A DNA stretch of 64,000 nt from JADZAI01 sp046348585 (GTDB taxonomy: Bacteria; Pseudomonadota; Alphaproteobacteria; Micropepsales; Micropepsaceae), in NCBI GenBank assembly GCA_046348585.1, contig JAXMDZ010000003.1, positions 124,001-188,000 of the forward strand, in the 5' to 3' direction. Within the stretch, counting starts at the first letter, position 1. Each line of letters starts with the position of its first letter. Below the pieces are notes generated by a model. That model did no database searches, was not told the origin of the DNA, and saw only the letters and a list, made by a program, of their open reading frames with translations. Positions 11,080-19,485 of the stretch are shown one piece after another. The position numbers and the translations under genes are program-made.

Positions 11080-12510
11080 ATGCCGTTCGCCGAATACGCC
11101 GATTACGATGCGCTGGGACTGGCCGCGCTGATCGCCAAGAAGAAGGTCTCGTCGTCCGAGGCTTTGGAGGCCGCGATTTCGCTGGCCGAGAAGCACAATC
11201 CGGCGCTCAACGCGATCGTCTACAAATTCTACGATGCCGCCCGCGCCCGGGCGAAGGGCAAGCTGCCCAAGGGCCCGTTTGCGGGCGTGCCGTTCCTGCT
11301 GAAGGACATTCTGGGAGGCCTGACCGGCGTGCCGACGCGCCAGGGCTCGGCCTTCATGCCGGACTTTCCGGCGATGTACGATTCGACCCTCACCCAGCGC
11401 TTCCTGAAGTCGGGCGTCGTCCCCTTCGGCAAGACCAATGTGCCGGAATTCGGCCTGCTGCCGATCACCGAGTCCACGCTCTACGGCCCGGCGCGCAATC
11501 CGTGGAACACCGACCACACGCCGGGCGGGTCCAGCGGCGGCTCGGCGGCGGCGGTGGCGGCAGGCATCGTGCCCATCGCGCACGCCAATGACGGCGGCGG
11601 CTCGATCCGCATCCCGGCTTCGTCCTGCGGCCTCGTCGGCCTGAAACCCACGCGCGCCCGCAATCCGCTCGGCCCCGACCTCGGCGACGTGATGAGCGGC
11701 CTCATCTCCGAGCACATCGTCAGCCGCACGGTGCGCGACACGGCCGCCATGCTGGACGCGACCAACGGCCCGGAGCCGGGCGACCCCTATTGCGCGCCGC
11801 CGCCCGCCTATCCCTATCGCGACGAGATCAAGCGCAAGCCGAAGACGCTGCGGATCGGCTACGCCACCACCGATCTTGCCGGCAAGAAAGTGCATGCGGA
11901 GTGCATCGCGGCGGTGCGCGGCGCGGCGCAGCTCTGCGAGGATCTCGGACACATCGTCGAAGAGTCCTCGCCGCCCGTCGATTTCAGCGTCCTGTCGGAC
12001 GGCTTCATGGCGATCTGGGCCTCGGGGCTTGCCCAGCAGGTCGAGGTGCTGGGCATGATGACCGGCGCGAAGCCGTCGCTGAAGACCATGCAGGGCCTGA
12101 CCTTCGGGCTCTACGAGGCCGGACGGAAGGTGAGCGCGGCGACCTATCTCAACGCGATCACCATGATGCAGGCCGCCGCGCGCACCGTCGCCAAATGGCA
12201 CCAGACGCATGACGTCTGGCTGACCCCGACGCTGGGCGCGCCGCCGCTGAAGATCGGCGCGGTCGACACCAGTCAGCGCGACCCGAAGGCCGCCTTCGCG
12301 CCGGTCATCGACTATGTGCCGTTCACGGCCATCCAGAACGCGACCGGCCAGCCGGCGATCAATCTGCCGCTGCACTGGTCGAAGGGTGGGCTGCCGGTCG
12401 GCGTGCAGTTCGTCGGCCGCTTCGGCGACGAGGCGACGCTGCTGCGGCTCGCGGCGCAGCTGGAGAAAGCGCAGCCCTGGAAGGACAAGCGTCCCGGACT
12501 TTACGGCTGA
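11080..12510 (+). CDS. Amidase signature family enzyme (first of tandem pair)
   Basis: A 476-residue hydrolase of the amidase signature family, likely cytoplasmic, cleaving an unidentified carboxamide. The Ser-cisSer-Lys triad is visible: Lys in FLLKDIL, the glycine-serine loop GGSSGGSAAAVAAG, and the nucleophile in DGGGSIRIPAS. The ATG at 11080 is preceded by GGGGAGAG six bases away, which decides the start over an in-frame ATG at 11008 that overlaps uvrA. It heads an operon with a clear paralogue and an OsmC protein. Substrate cannot be inferred; a GatA role is unlikely because gatB and gatC are absent and the pair is duplicated. Confidence 0.9.
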   Translation: MPFAEYADYDALGLAALIAKKKVSSSEALEAAISLAEKHNPALNAIVYKFYDAARARAKGKLPKGPFAGVPFLLKDILGGLTGVPTRQGSAFMPDFPAMYDSTLTQRFLKSGVVPFGKTNVPEFGLLPITESTLYGPARNPWNTDHTPGGSSGGSAAAVAAGIVPIAHANDGGGSIRIPASSCGLVGLKPTRARNPLGPDLGDVMSGLISEHIVSRTVRDTAAMLDATNGPEPGDPYCAPPPAYPYRDEIKRKPKTLRIGYATTDLAGKKVHAECIAAVRGAAQLCEDLGHIVEESSPPVDFSVLSDGFMAIWASGLAQQVEVLGMMTGAKPSLKTMQGLTFGLYEAGRKVSAATYLNAITMMQAAARTVAKWHQTHDVWLTPTLGAPPLKIGAVDTSQRDPKAAFAPVIDYVPFTAIQNATGQPAINLPLHWSKGGLPVGVQFVGRFGDEATLLRLAAQLEKAQPWKDKRPGLYG

Positions 12511-12521
12511 AGGAGGCGATC

Positions 12522-13940
12522 ATGCTGCAGAGCGAGTACGCGGCCCTCGACGGCGTCGCCATGGCGGCGCTGGTGCGCAAGGGCGAGGTGACGGCCTCCG
12601 AACTGCTGGAGTGCGCCATCGCGCGCGCCGAGGCGGTCAATACCCGGCTCAACGCCATCGTCTACAAGGCCTATGACGAGGCGCGGCAGGCGGCGAAGAA
12701 GGTCGATCCCGACGCGCCGTTCGCGGGCGTGCCGTTCCTGATCAAGGACCTCTATTGCGAGGTCGCGGGCTGGCGGATGAGCAACGGCTCGCGCTTCTAC
12801 CGCGACTATGTGTCGAAGACCGATTCCGAGATGACGCGGCGGTTCCGCGCCGCGGGTCTGGTGCCGTTCGGCAAGACCAACACGCCCGAGTTCGGCATCA
12901 CCGGAACGACCGAGGGCGCCTATCTCGGCCCCTGCCGCAGTCCGTTCGGCGAGAACCGTATCGCCGGCGGGTCGAGCGGCGGCTCGGCCTCGGCGGTGGC
13001 GGCGGGCATCGTGCCGATGGCCCATGCGACGGACGGGCTCGGCTCGATCCGCATCCCCGCCGCCTGCAACGGCCTCGTCGGCCTCAAGGTCACGCGCGGA
13101 CGCAATCCGACCGAGTGGAACTCGCCGGTGACGGGGCTCGCCGTCGGCCATGTCGTGTCGGTCAGCGTCCGCGACAGCGCGACGATGCTGGATGCGATCT
13201 CGGCGCCGGAGCCGTGGTCGCCTTACGCCTATCCGCCCGCCCCGCCCTCGTTCCTTGAGGCGGCGCTGGCGAAGCCGAAGAAGTTGAGGATCACCTTCTC
13301 GGCGGAGAACCCGAGCCGCACGCCGGTTCACCCCGATGTCGAGGCCGGCCTGATGGCCACCGTGAAGACGCTTCAGGCGCTCGGCCACGAGGTTTCGGAG
13401 CGGCCGCTGGAGGCCGACTGGCGGGCGCTCTACCGGGCGCAGGGCGCGCACTCGGCCGGTCATTTCGGGGCGGGCATCCTGGAAGCCATCCGCGAGATCG
13501 GGCGCGAACCCGAGGACGAGGATTTCGAGACGCTGACGAAATCGATCATCGCCGCCAGCCGCCGGATCGGCGCGGACCGTTCGGCCTACGGCACGCTGAC
13601 GCTCCAGAACATGGTGCGCCCGATCATGGCGCAGTGGGAGCATTTCGACGTGTTCCTGTGTCCGACCATGATCACCCCGCCGCCGCAGATCGGGCATATC
13701 GATCCGGTCAATCTGGACCCGAAGGAGGTCAACGCGCGGCAGGCGCGCGTGTTCGGCTACACCCCGCCGTTCAACATGACCGGGCAGCCATCGGTGTCGC
13801 TGCCGCTGGCCTGGAGCGCCGACGGGCTGCCCATTGGCATGATGTTCACCGGGCGTTATGCCGACGAGGCGACGCTGCTCAATCTTGCAACCCAGCTGGA
13901 AGAAGCGATGCCCTGGGCGCAGCGCCGTCCGGCGCACTGA
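12522..13940 (+). CDS. Amidase signature family enzyme (second of tandem pair)
   Basis: A 472-residue paralogue of the preceding gene, aligning along its length (NAIVYKAYDEARQ against NAIVYKFYDAARA; GLVGLKVTRGRNP against GLVGLKPTRARNP). The catalytic Lys is in FLIKDLYCEVAG, the loop in GGSSGGSASAVAAG and the nucleophile in LGSIRIPAAC, so it should be active. The start is set by AAGGAGG six bases before the ATG, 11 bases after the first amidase stops. Divergence in the substrate-facing middle region suggests the two copies handle different substrates. Confidence 0.9.
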   Translation: MLQSEYAALDGVAMAALVRKGEVTASELLECAIARAEAVNTRLNAIVYKAYDEARQAAKKVDPDAPFAGVPFLIKDLYCEVAGWRMSNGSRFYRDYVSKTDSEMTRRFRAAGLVPFGKTNTPEFGITGTTEGAYLGPCRSPFGENRIAGGSSGGSASAVAAGIVPMAHATDGLGSIRIPAACNGLVGLKVTRGRNPTEWNSPVTGLAVGHVVSVSVRDSATMLDAISAPEPWSPYAYPPAPPSFLEAALAKPKKLRITFSAENPSRTPVHPDVEAGLMATVKTLQALGHEVSERPLEADWRALYRAQGAHSAGHFGAGILEAIREIGREPEDEDFETLTKSIIAASRRIGADRSAYGTLTLQNMVRPIMAQWEHFDVFLCPTMITPPPQIGHIDPVNLDPKEVNARQARVFGYTPPFNMTGQPSVSLPLAWSADGLPIGMMFTGRYADEATLLNLATQLEEAMPWAQRRPAH

Positions 13941-13951
13941 AGGAGACGATC

Positions 13952-14398
13952 ATGTCCGAACACCGCGCAACGATCGCCTGGACGCGGACCTCGGCCGATT
14001 TCGCGTATGAAAACTATAACCGCGATCATGTCTGGCACATCGACGGCGGCATCGACGTTCCCGCGTCGAGCGCGCCCGAGTTCCGGGGCACGATGGAGCG
14101 CGTCGATCCGGAGCGGGCGCTGGTCGCCGCGCTGTCGAGCTGCCACATGCTGACCTTCCTGGCGATCGCGGCGCGCAAGCGGCTGACGGTCGATTCCTAT
14201 GTCGACGAGGCGTCGGGCGTGATGACCAAGAACGCCAAGGGCAAGCTCTTCGTCAGCCACTGCACGCTGCGCCCGAAGATCGTGTGGGGTGGGACGGCCC
14301 CGTCGGCGGCCGACATCGACGCCATGCACCACCGGGCGCACGAGGAGTGCTTCATCGCCAATTCGGTGCTGACCGAAATCGCGATCGAGCCCCAATAG
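13952..14398 (+). CDS. OsmC family peroxiredoxin-like protein
   Basis: A 148-residue OsmC/Ohr-fold protein, a family of thiol peroxidases acting on organic or lipid hydroperoxides. The two conserved cysteines are in SSCHMLTFLAIAA and EECFIANSV, with the expected Glu/Arg-bearing segment before the first. The ATG at 13952 follows GGAG, and the intergenic bases are almost identical to those between the two amidases. The gene ends three bases from the stop of the convergent secreted-protein gene. Co-expression with amidases hints at detoxification, which is inference only. Confidence 0.88.
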   Translation: MSEHRATIAWTRTSADFAYENYNRDHVWHIDGGIDVPASSAPEFRGTMERVDPERALVAALSSCHMLTFLAIAARKRLTVDSYVDEASGVMTKNAKGKLFVSHCTLRPKIVWGGTAPSAADIDAMHHRAHEECFIANSVLTEIAIEPQ

Positions 14399-14401
14399 GG
14401 C

Positions 14402-14752
14402 TCAACGCTGGACGGGGTCGTCCGGAATGCCGGGCTTTTCCTTCACCCAGGTGATGGTGAAGTCCTCGCCGTTGTCGACGAAGCGGATCGTGAAGTCGGC
14501 CATCCCGTCCACGAACTGCCATTCGCCGCAGAGTTCGGCGGGCAGCTCGACGCGGCGGACGTGAAGCTCGCCCTTGCGCTCGTCGTCCTCGACCTTGACG
14601 TTGAAGTCGGGGAAGGCGTCGACCACCCGCACCCGGCCCATCAGCCGATGGCCCTGGAACTCGCAGGGCCGCTGGTCGCCGCCTACCCCGCCGGGGCTCT
14701 GGGCGGCGGCGGGCAAGGTCAGCAGGAGGGCGTAAACGGCAAGCGGTCGCAT
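14402..14752 (-). CDS. Small secreted beta-repeat protein, possible 7(1) septoil-knot family
   Basis: A 116-residue protein with a signal peptide (MRPLAVYALLLTLPAAAQS). The mature part has short alternating beta segments (VRVVDAFPDFNVKV, MADFTIRFVDNGEDFTIT) and a central CGEWQFV block with a partner cysteine in RPCEFQG. The CGEWQ block and an early cysteine are shared with the neighbour at 14795-15109, so the two are paralogues, this copy being more degenerate. The pattern recalls the small exported proteins annotated as 7(1) septoil-knot domain proteins. That family call is from memory and unconfirmed. Function unknown. Confidence 0.6.
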   Translation of the reverse strand: MRPLAVYALLLTLPAAAQSPGGVGGDQRPCEFQGHRLMGRVRVVDAFPDFNVKVEDDERKGELHVRRVELPAELCGEWQFVDGMADFTIRFVDNGEDFTITWVKEKPGIPDDPVQR

Positions 14753-14794
14753 GGCTTCACCATGCGCCCGGCGGATTAACGCCGCCCGAACGGA

Positions 14795-15109
14795 TCAGGG
14801 TTCGCCCGGGAAGCTCGTCACCATCTGGATCGTGAAGTCCGGGAAGCTGGTGACGTACTGGATGGTGAAGTCGGGGAAGCTCTCCACCACCTGCCATTCG
14901 CCGCAATCGTCGGGGAAGCTCTCGACGAACTGGACCTTGAGGTCGGGGAAGCTGGTGACGGCCTGGACCTTGAAGTCGGCCCCGCTGGAGACGATCTGGA
15001 CCTTGCCCTTCAGCGCCTTGCCGTGAAACGAGCAGCCGTCGATCTTGTCCTCGGCCGCCGATACGCCGGCGAACGCCAGTCCGGCGGCGAGCAATACGAA
15101 CAGTCTCAT
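14795..15109 (-). CDS. Small secreted protein of 11-residue SFPD repeats, possible 7(1) septoil-knot family
   Basis: A 104-residue protein with a clear signal peptide (cleavage likely after GVSAA). The mature chain is almost entirely an 11-residue repeat of the form V(T/E)SFPD(F/L)(T/K)(I/V)Q, seen at least four times. It is interrupted once by DDCGEWQV, whose cysteine can pair with the one in GCSFHGK. At DNA level this is a 33-base repeat. Such tandem short beta strands fit the deeply knotted 7(1) septoil fold predicted for small bacterial exported proteins. It diverges from trmFO, 66 bases away. Function unknown; no enzyme motif is visible. Confidence 0.65.
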   Translation of the reverse strand: MRLFVLLAAGLAFAGVSAAEDKIDGCSFHGKALKGKVQIVSSGADFKVQAVTSFPDLKVQFVESFPDDCGEWQVVESFPDFTIQYVTSFPDFTIQMVTSFPGEP

Positions 15110-15175
15110 CCTGCAATCTCCCCTCTGGAACGGGGTTTCGCCCGTTCTTCATCTTCCCTATGTTCCGCGCCAATC

Positions 15176-16543
15176 ATGGCAGAATTCAAGCGCATTCATA
15201 TCATCGGCGGCGGCCTCGCGGGCAGCGAGGCGGCCTGGCAGGCGGCCGAAGCCGGCGCCCATGTGACGCTGCACGAGATGCGCCCGGTGCGCGGCACCGA
15301 GGCGCATGTGACGGACAGTCTCGCCGAACTGGTCTGCTCCAACTCGTTCCGGTCGGACGATTGGGAGAACAACGCGGTCGGCCTGCTCCACGCCGAAATG
15401 CGGCGCTGCGGCTCGATCGTCATGGCGGCGGCAGACGCCAACCAGGTGCCGGCCGGGGGCGCGCTGGCGGTCGACCGGCACGGGTTTTCGGCAGCCGTTC
15501 AAGCGGCGCTGGAGGCCCACCCACGGGTGACGATCGAGCGCGGCGAGATCGCCGGCCTGCCGCCCGAGGACTGGGACAACACGATCGTCGCCACCGGCCC
15601 CCTCACCTCGCCCGCGCTGGCCGAAGCGGTGCGCGGCCTCACCGGCGAGGAGTCGCTCTCCTTCTTCGACGCCATCGCGCCCATCGTGCATCGCGAGTCG
15701 ATCGACTTCGAGACGGCGTGGTTTCAGTCGCGTTACGACAAGACCGGCCCCGGCGGCGACGGCGCGGACTATGTGAACTGCCCGCTGAGCGAAGCCGAGT
15801 ACAACGCTTTCCTCGATGCCGTGCTTGCCGGCGACAAGACCGATTTCAAGGCGTGGGAGGGGACGCCCTATTTCGAGGGCTGCCTGCCCATCGAGGTCAT
15901 GGCGGAGCGCGGGCGCGAGACGCTGCGCTTCGGGCCGATGAAGCCGGTCGGCCTGCGCGATCCGCGCACCGGCCAGCGCCCCTACGCCGTCGTGCAGCTT
16001 CGCCAGGACAATGCGCTCGGCACGCTGTTCAACATGGTCGGCTTCCAGACCAAGCTGAAGCACGGCGAACAGACCCGAATCTTCCGGATGATTCCGGGCC
16101 TCCAGAACGCGCAGTTCGCGCGGCTTGGGGGGCTGCACCGCAACACCTTCATCAACAGTCCTCGCCTGCTGAGCGAGGATCTGAAGCTGAAGGCGATGCC
16201 GCGCCTGCGCTTCGCCGGTCAGGTGACGGGCGTCGAAGGCTATGTCGAGAGCGCGGCCATCGGCCTGCTCGCCGGGCGGTTCGCCGCGGCGGAGCGGCTG
16301 GGCGGCGCGCTGACCCCGCCGCCTCCCGAGACCGCGCTCGGCGCGCTGCTCGGCCATATCACCGGCGGCGGCGATGCGAAGACGTTTCAGCCGATGAACG
16401 TCAATTTCGGCCTTTTTCCCGAGATGGAGATCGGCAAGCTGCCGCGCGGCCAGGACCGCGGCAAGGCGCGCAAGCAGGCGATGGCCCGGCGGGCCGTCGC
16501 GGCGCTGGACGTGTGGCTCGGAGCGAAATCCGAGGCCGCCTAG
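15176..16543 (+). CDS. trmFO: Methylenetetrahydrofolate-tRNA (uracil-5-)-methyltransferase
   Basis: Makes 5-methyluridine at position 54 of tRNA using methylene-tetrahydrofolate and FADH2. The 455-residue protein has the N-terminal dinucleotide fold HIIGGGLAGSEAAW, the family segment ELVCSNSFRSDD, and the C-terminal MNVNFGLFPEM block. I took the ATG at 15176 because the FAD fold starts directly after it; a longer upstream reading would run through the divergent gene's leader. Its stop shares the CTAG tetranucleotide with the convergent NDUFAF6-like gene. Neighbourhood with secD/yajC is usual in Alphaproteobacteria. Confidence 0.95.
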   Translation: MAEFKRIHIIGGGLAGSEAAWQAAEAGAHVTLHEMRPVRGTEAHVTDSLAELVCSNSFRSDDWENNAVGLLHAEMRRCGSIVMAAADANQVPAGGALAVDRHGFSAAVQAALEAHPRVTIERGEIAGLPPEDWDNTIVATGPLTSPALAEAVRGLTGEESLSFFDAIAPIVHRESIDFETAWFQSRYDKTGPGGDGADYVNCPLSEAEYNAFLDAVLAGDKTDFKAWEGTPYFEGCLPIEVMAERGRETLRFGPMKPVGLRDPRTGQRPYAVVQLRQDNALGTLFNMVGFQTKLKHGEQTRIFRMIPGLQNAQFARLGGLHRNTFINSPRLLSEDLKLKAMPRLRFAGQVTGVEGYVESAAIGLLAGRFAAAERLGGALTPPPPETALGALLGHITGGGDAKTFQPMNVNFGLFPEMEIGKLPRGQDRGKARKQAMARRAVAALDVWLGAKSEAA

Positions 16544-17142
16544 AAGCGGTTACGAAGCGCCTTCGTCAGCACGCGCCAGTGCAGCCGGAAGGCCGTGACC
16601 GGGTGGCGGGCATCGACGAAGGTGGCCGGCAGATAGGCGGGCAGCTCGGCGCGCCTCGCCTTCCGCACGGCACGCCACGCGGCGCGCGCGGCCTCGAGGG
16701 CGTCGCGCGAGCCGGTGACGATGGCGATTCCTGCGGCCATGGCGATGGGATTGTCGCCGTCCGGCGCGCCGCACATCCGCGCGGCGGCGGCGATCAGGTT
16801 TCCCTCCGCGATGGCAGGCTCCGCGCCGCCTTCGCGGGCGTCGATGAGGGCGATGAGATCGGCGGCGGGGAGACCGGCCAGCGCCAGTTCGCCAAGGACC
16901 GGGTGGCCCCGCGTCGCCTCCGGCAAGCCGGACACGGCGTCGCGCCACCATTGATAGCGGATGGCGACGATCATCGGCTCGCGCGCGGCGAGCGGCACGC
17001 GCCGCAACTCGGCGTCGAGAGCATAGAGCGCCAAGAGGCGGCGACGGGTCGCTTCGGGCGCGAACAAGGCGCTCACGAAACGCGCCGGATCGGCCTCCTT
17101 TACGAGCGCCGTGCAGTGCGCGGCTGCTGTCGTGCCATCCAT
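16540..17142 (-). CDS. Squalene/phytoene synthase-fold protein, NDUFAF6-like
   Basis: A 200-residue protein of the squalene/phytoene synthase superfamily. It keeps the structural signatures ALYALDAELRRV and IRYQWWRDAV, but the two aspartate-rich prenyl-diphosphate motifs of true synthases are not present, and it is shorter than the enzymes. It resembles the NDUFAF6 group, whose mitochondrial member assists complex I assembly. It is therefore probably not a carotenoid or hopanoid enzyme. It is separated from the upstream PuuD-like gene by a terminator hairpin at 17152-17175 and so should have its own promoter. Confidence 0.75.
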   Translation of the reverse strand: MDGTTAAAHCTALVKEADPARFVSALFAPEATRRRLLALYALDAELRRVPLAAREPMIVAIRYQWWRDAVSGLPEATRGHPVLGELALAGLPAADLIALIDAREGGAEPAIAEGNLIAAAARMCGAPDGDNPIAMAAGIAIVTGSRDALEAARAAWRAVRKARRAELPAYLPATFVDARHPVTAFRLHWRVLTKALRNRF

Positions 17143-17151
17143 GAACGAAAC

Positions 17152-17175
17152 AGGCCGCCTGTCGCCAGGCGGCCT
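17152..17175 (-). terminator. Rho-independent-type terminator after the PuuD-like gene
   Basis: Perfect ten-base arms AGGCCGCCTG and CAGGCGGCCT flank a four-base loop. On the minus strand the hairpin is followed by GTTTCGTTC. It lies 22 bases past the stop of the PuuD-like gene and ten bases before the NDUFAF6-like start, separating the secD run from that gene. Confidence 0.75.
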
Positions 17176-17197
17176 GCCTTTCGGATCGAAGTGCGCC

Positions 17198-17842
17198 CTA
17201 GAGGCCCGAATTGCCGTAGTTCATGCCGCCGCCTGTCATCGCCAGCAGCATGGGGATCGAGAGCATCACGTTGGTGCGCGAGAACAGCATGGCCATCCGC
17301 GCCGCCTTGTCCTTCAGCGGCTGGGCGAGGTCGGGATAGGCGTTGCCGATGTTCAGCGCCTTCTTCTGGTTCGGCCAGATCACGAACCAGACGTTGAACC
17401 ACATGATGGTGCCGAGCCACATGCCCACGCCGATGAAGAAGCTGGGCAGATCGAAGCCGCCGGCCATGCCCAGCGACACGGCATCGTGCAGGTAGCCGCG
17501 CAGCCACGAGACGATCAGGCCGGTGACGATGGTCGACATAGCGGCCCAGCGGAACCACCACAGGGCTTCGGGCGCGATGAACTTCGAAACCGCCGGCTTC
17601 TGTTCGGCCGGGATCTTCGGCATCTGAATCATCTGCACGAAGTTGAAGTAGTAGAGATGGCCGATCCACATGATGCCCGAGAGCACATGCAGCCAGATGA
17701 AGATATAGGCCCAGGCGTAGCGGCCGCCGAACGCCGCGCCGACATCGACGCCGCCCAGCACGATGACCGCCGCGAGAAGCGCCAGCGCCAGCACGACGCC
17801 CGCCCCGATGGTACGGTAGAGATTGGTGAGAATAGCGGCCAT
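17198..17842 (-). CDS. PuuD-like (urate hydroxylase N-terminal type) membrane protein
   Basis: A 214-residue polytopic membrane protein with about five transmembrane helices (for example GVVLALALLAAVIVLGG, YIFIWLHVLSGIMWIG, SFFIGVGMWLGTIMWF, VMLSIPMLLAMTGG). It resembles the membrane domain of PuuD-type urate oxidases, with conserved histidines in WLHVLSGIMWIGHLYY. Full-length PuuD has a C-terminal cytochrome c domain with CxxCH, which is absent here, so urate oxidation is not established. The ATG at 17842 is 26 bases after secD, in the place where secF is normally found. A terminator follows it. Confidence 0.65.
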   Translation of the reverse strand: MAAILTNLYRTIGAGVVLALALLAAVIVLGGVDVGAAFGGRYAWAYIFIWLHVLSGIMWIGHLYYFNFVQMIQMPKIPAEQKPAVSKFIAPEALWWFRWAAMSTIVTGLIVSWLRGYLHDAVSLGMAGGFDLPSFFIGVGMWLGTIMWFNVWFVIWPNQKKALNIGNAYPDLAQPLKDKAARMAMLFSRTNVMLSIPMLLAMTGGGMNYGNSGL

Positions 17843-17868
17843 GAACCTTCCCCTTTTTGTGTCGCGTC

Positions 17869-19479
17869 TCAGATTGGCAGAACCTTGGGCTTGCGCCAAC
17901 GGTACCACGAAACCACCATGATGCGCGTCAGCAGCACCGCCGTGAACATCGACACCGCGATGCCGATGCCCAGCGTCACCGCGAAACCCCGAACCGGACC
18001 AGAGCCCAGGTAGAAGAGGATCGCGCAAGCGATCAACTGCGTGAAGTTCGCGTCGACGATCGCCGACATCGAGCCGGTAAAGCCGCCGGTGAGCGAACTC
18101 GCGGCGGCCTTTCCGAGGCCGCGCTCTTCGCGCATGCGCTCGTAGAAGAGCACGTTCGCATCCACCGTCATGCCGATCGAGAGGATGAGGCCCGCTATGC
18201 CCGGAAGGGTCAGCGTCGCGCCGAGCATCGTCATGATCGCCACCGTGATGACGAGGTTCATGGCGAGCCCGACCACGGCGAAGAAGCCGAACAGGCCATA
18301 GGAAACGAGAAGCAGGGCGACGGTGAGCGCCACGCCGACCACCGCCGCCATCGAGCCGGCGGCGATCGAGTCTGCGCCCAGCTCGGCGCCGACGGTGCGT
18401 TCCTCGACGACCGTCAGCGGCGCAGGCAAAGCGCCCGCCCTCAGGAGGATCGCCAGGTCGTTGGCGGATTCGAAGGTGAAACCGCCGCCGATCTGACCGG
18501 AGCCGGTCACGATCGGCTCGTTGATGATCGGAGCGCTGATGATCTTCTTGTCCAGGACGATGGCGAAGCGGCGGCCGACATTGGCGGCCGTGGCGTCGCC
18601 GAAGCGGCGCGCGCCCTGCGCATCGAACTGGAACGACACGACCGGACGGCCGTTGCGCGGATCGACCGACTGGCGCGCATCCACCAGGTTCTCGCCGGTG
18701 ACGATGACCCGCTTCTCGATCAGCAGCGGAATCTGCTGGCCGTCCCGCTCCTCATAGAGCAACTCGCTGCCGGCCGGCACGCGGCCCTGGAGGGCGGCCT
18801 GGACGTCGCCCTGCTCGTCCACCATGCGGAACTGCAATTTGGCGGTCTTGCCGATCAGCGCCTTGAGGCGCGCCGGATCGTCGAGGCCCGGCACCTGAAC
18901 GACGATGCGATCCTCGCCCTGCTGCTGGATCGTGGGTTCCTTGGTGCCCAGTTCGTCGATGCGGCGGCGGACGATCTCGATCGACTGCGCAACGGTCTGG
19001 GTGCGGTAGTAGGTGCGCGCGCCATCGGTCATCTTGAGCGTGAAGACGCCATCCGCGCCCCGGGTCAGATCGTAGTTCATGGCTCCGCCGCCGAGCAGGC
19101 TCGGCTCGACGGAGACGATCAGCACCTGCAGCTTGGCCGCCGCTTCCTCGATCTTGGCGGCGTCGCGGATCTTCACCTCGACCGCATCGGCGCCCTGAAT
19201 GACGAGGCCGGTATAGCCGATGTCGGCGCTGCGCAGCGCCTGGCGGATGTCGTCGCGGGTCGTTTCCAGGCGCTCGCGATAGACCGCGTTCACGTCGGCT
19301 TCGAGCAGCAGGTAGGAGCCGCCCTGGAGGTCGAGGCCGAGATTGAGGGTCTTCTTCGGCAGCCAGTCGGGAAGCGCATCGCGCACGCCCTGCGGCAGCA
19401 CGTTCGGCAGCGACAGGGCGACCGCGACGATGCAGGCGAGAATGCTGGCCCAGACGGTCCAACGCGAATAGGTGACCAT
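17869..19479 (-). CDS. secD: Protein translocase subunit SecD
   Basis: A membrane subunit of the SecDF-YajC complex that uses the proton gradient to help SecYEG export. The 536-residue protein has TM1 at the N-terminus (residues about 8-26) and the family motif LNLGLDLQGGSYLLLE. A large periplasmic domain and five further membrane helices with the conserved GMTVDANVLFYERMREE segment follow. Length is normal for a stand-alone SecD, so it is not a SecD-SecF fusion. It follows yajC after six bases. No secF follows; a PuuD-like gene sits there instead. Confidence 0.97.
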   Translation of the reverse strand: MVTYSRWTVWASILACIVAVALSLPNVLPQGVRDALPDWLPKKTLNLGLDLQGGSYLLLEADVNAVYRERLETTRDDIRQALRSADIGYTGLVIQGADAVEVKIRDAAKIEEAAAKLQVLIVSVEPSLLGGGAMNYDLTRGADGVFTLKMTDGARTYYRTQTVAQSIEIVRRRIDELGTKEPTIQQQGEDRIVVQVPGLDDPARLKALIGKTAKLQFRMVDEQGDVQAALQGRVPAGSELLYEERDGQQIPLLIEKRVIVTGENLVDARQSVDPRNGRPVVSFQFDAQGARRFGDATAANVGRRFAIVLDKKIISAPIINEPIVTGSGQIGGGFTFESANDLAILLRAGALPAPLTVVEERTVGAELGADSIAAGSMAAVVGVALTVALLLVSYGLFGFFAVVGLAMNLVITVAIMTMLGATLTLPGIAGLILSIGMTVDANVLFYERMREERGLGKAAASSLTGGFTGSMSAIVDANFTQLIACAILFYLGSGPVRGFAVTLGIGIAVSMFTAVLLTRIMVVSWYRWRKPKVLPI

Positions 19480-19485
19480 CCGCCC

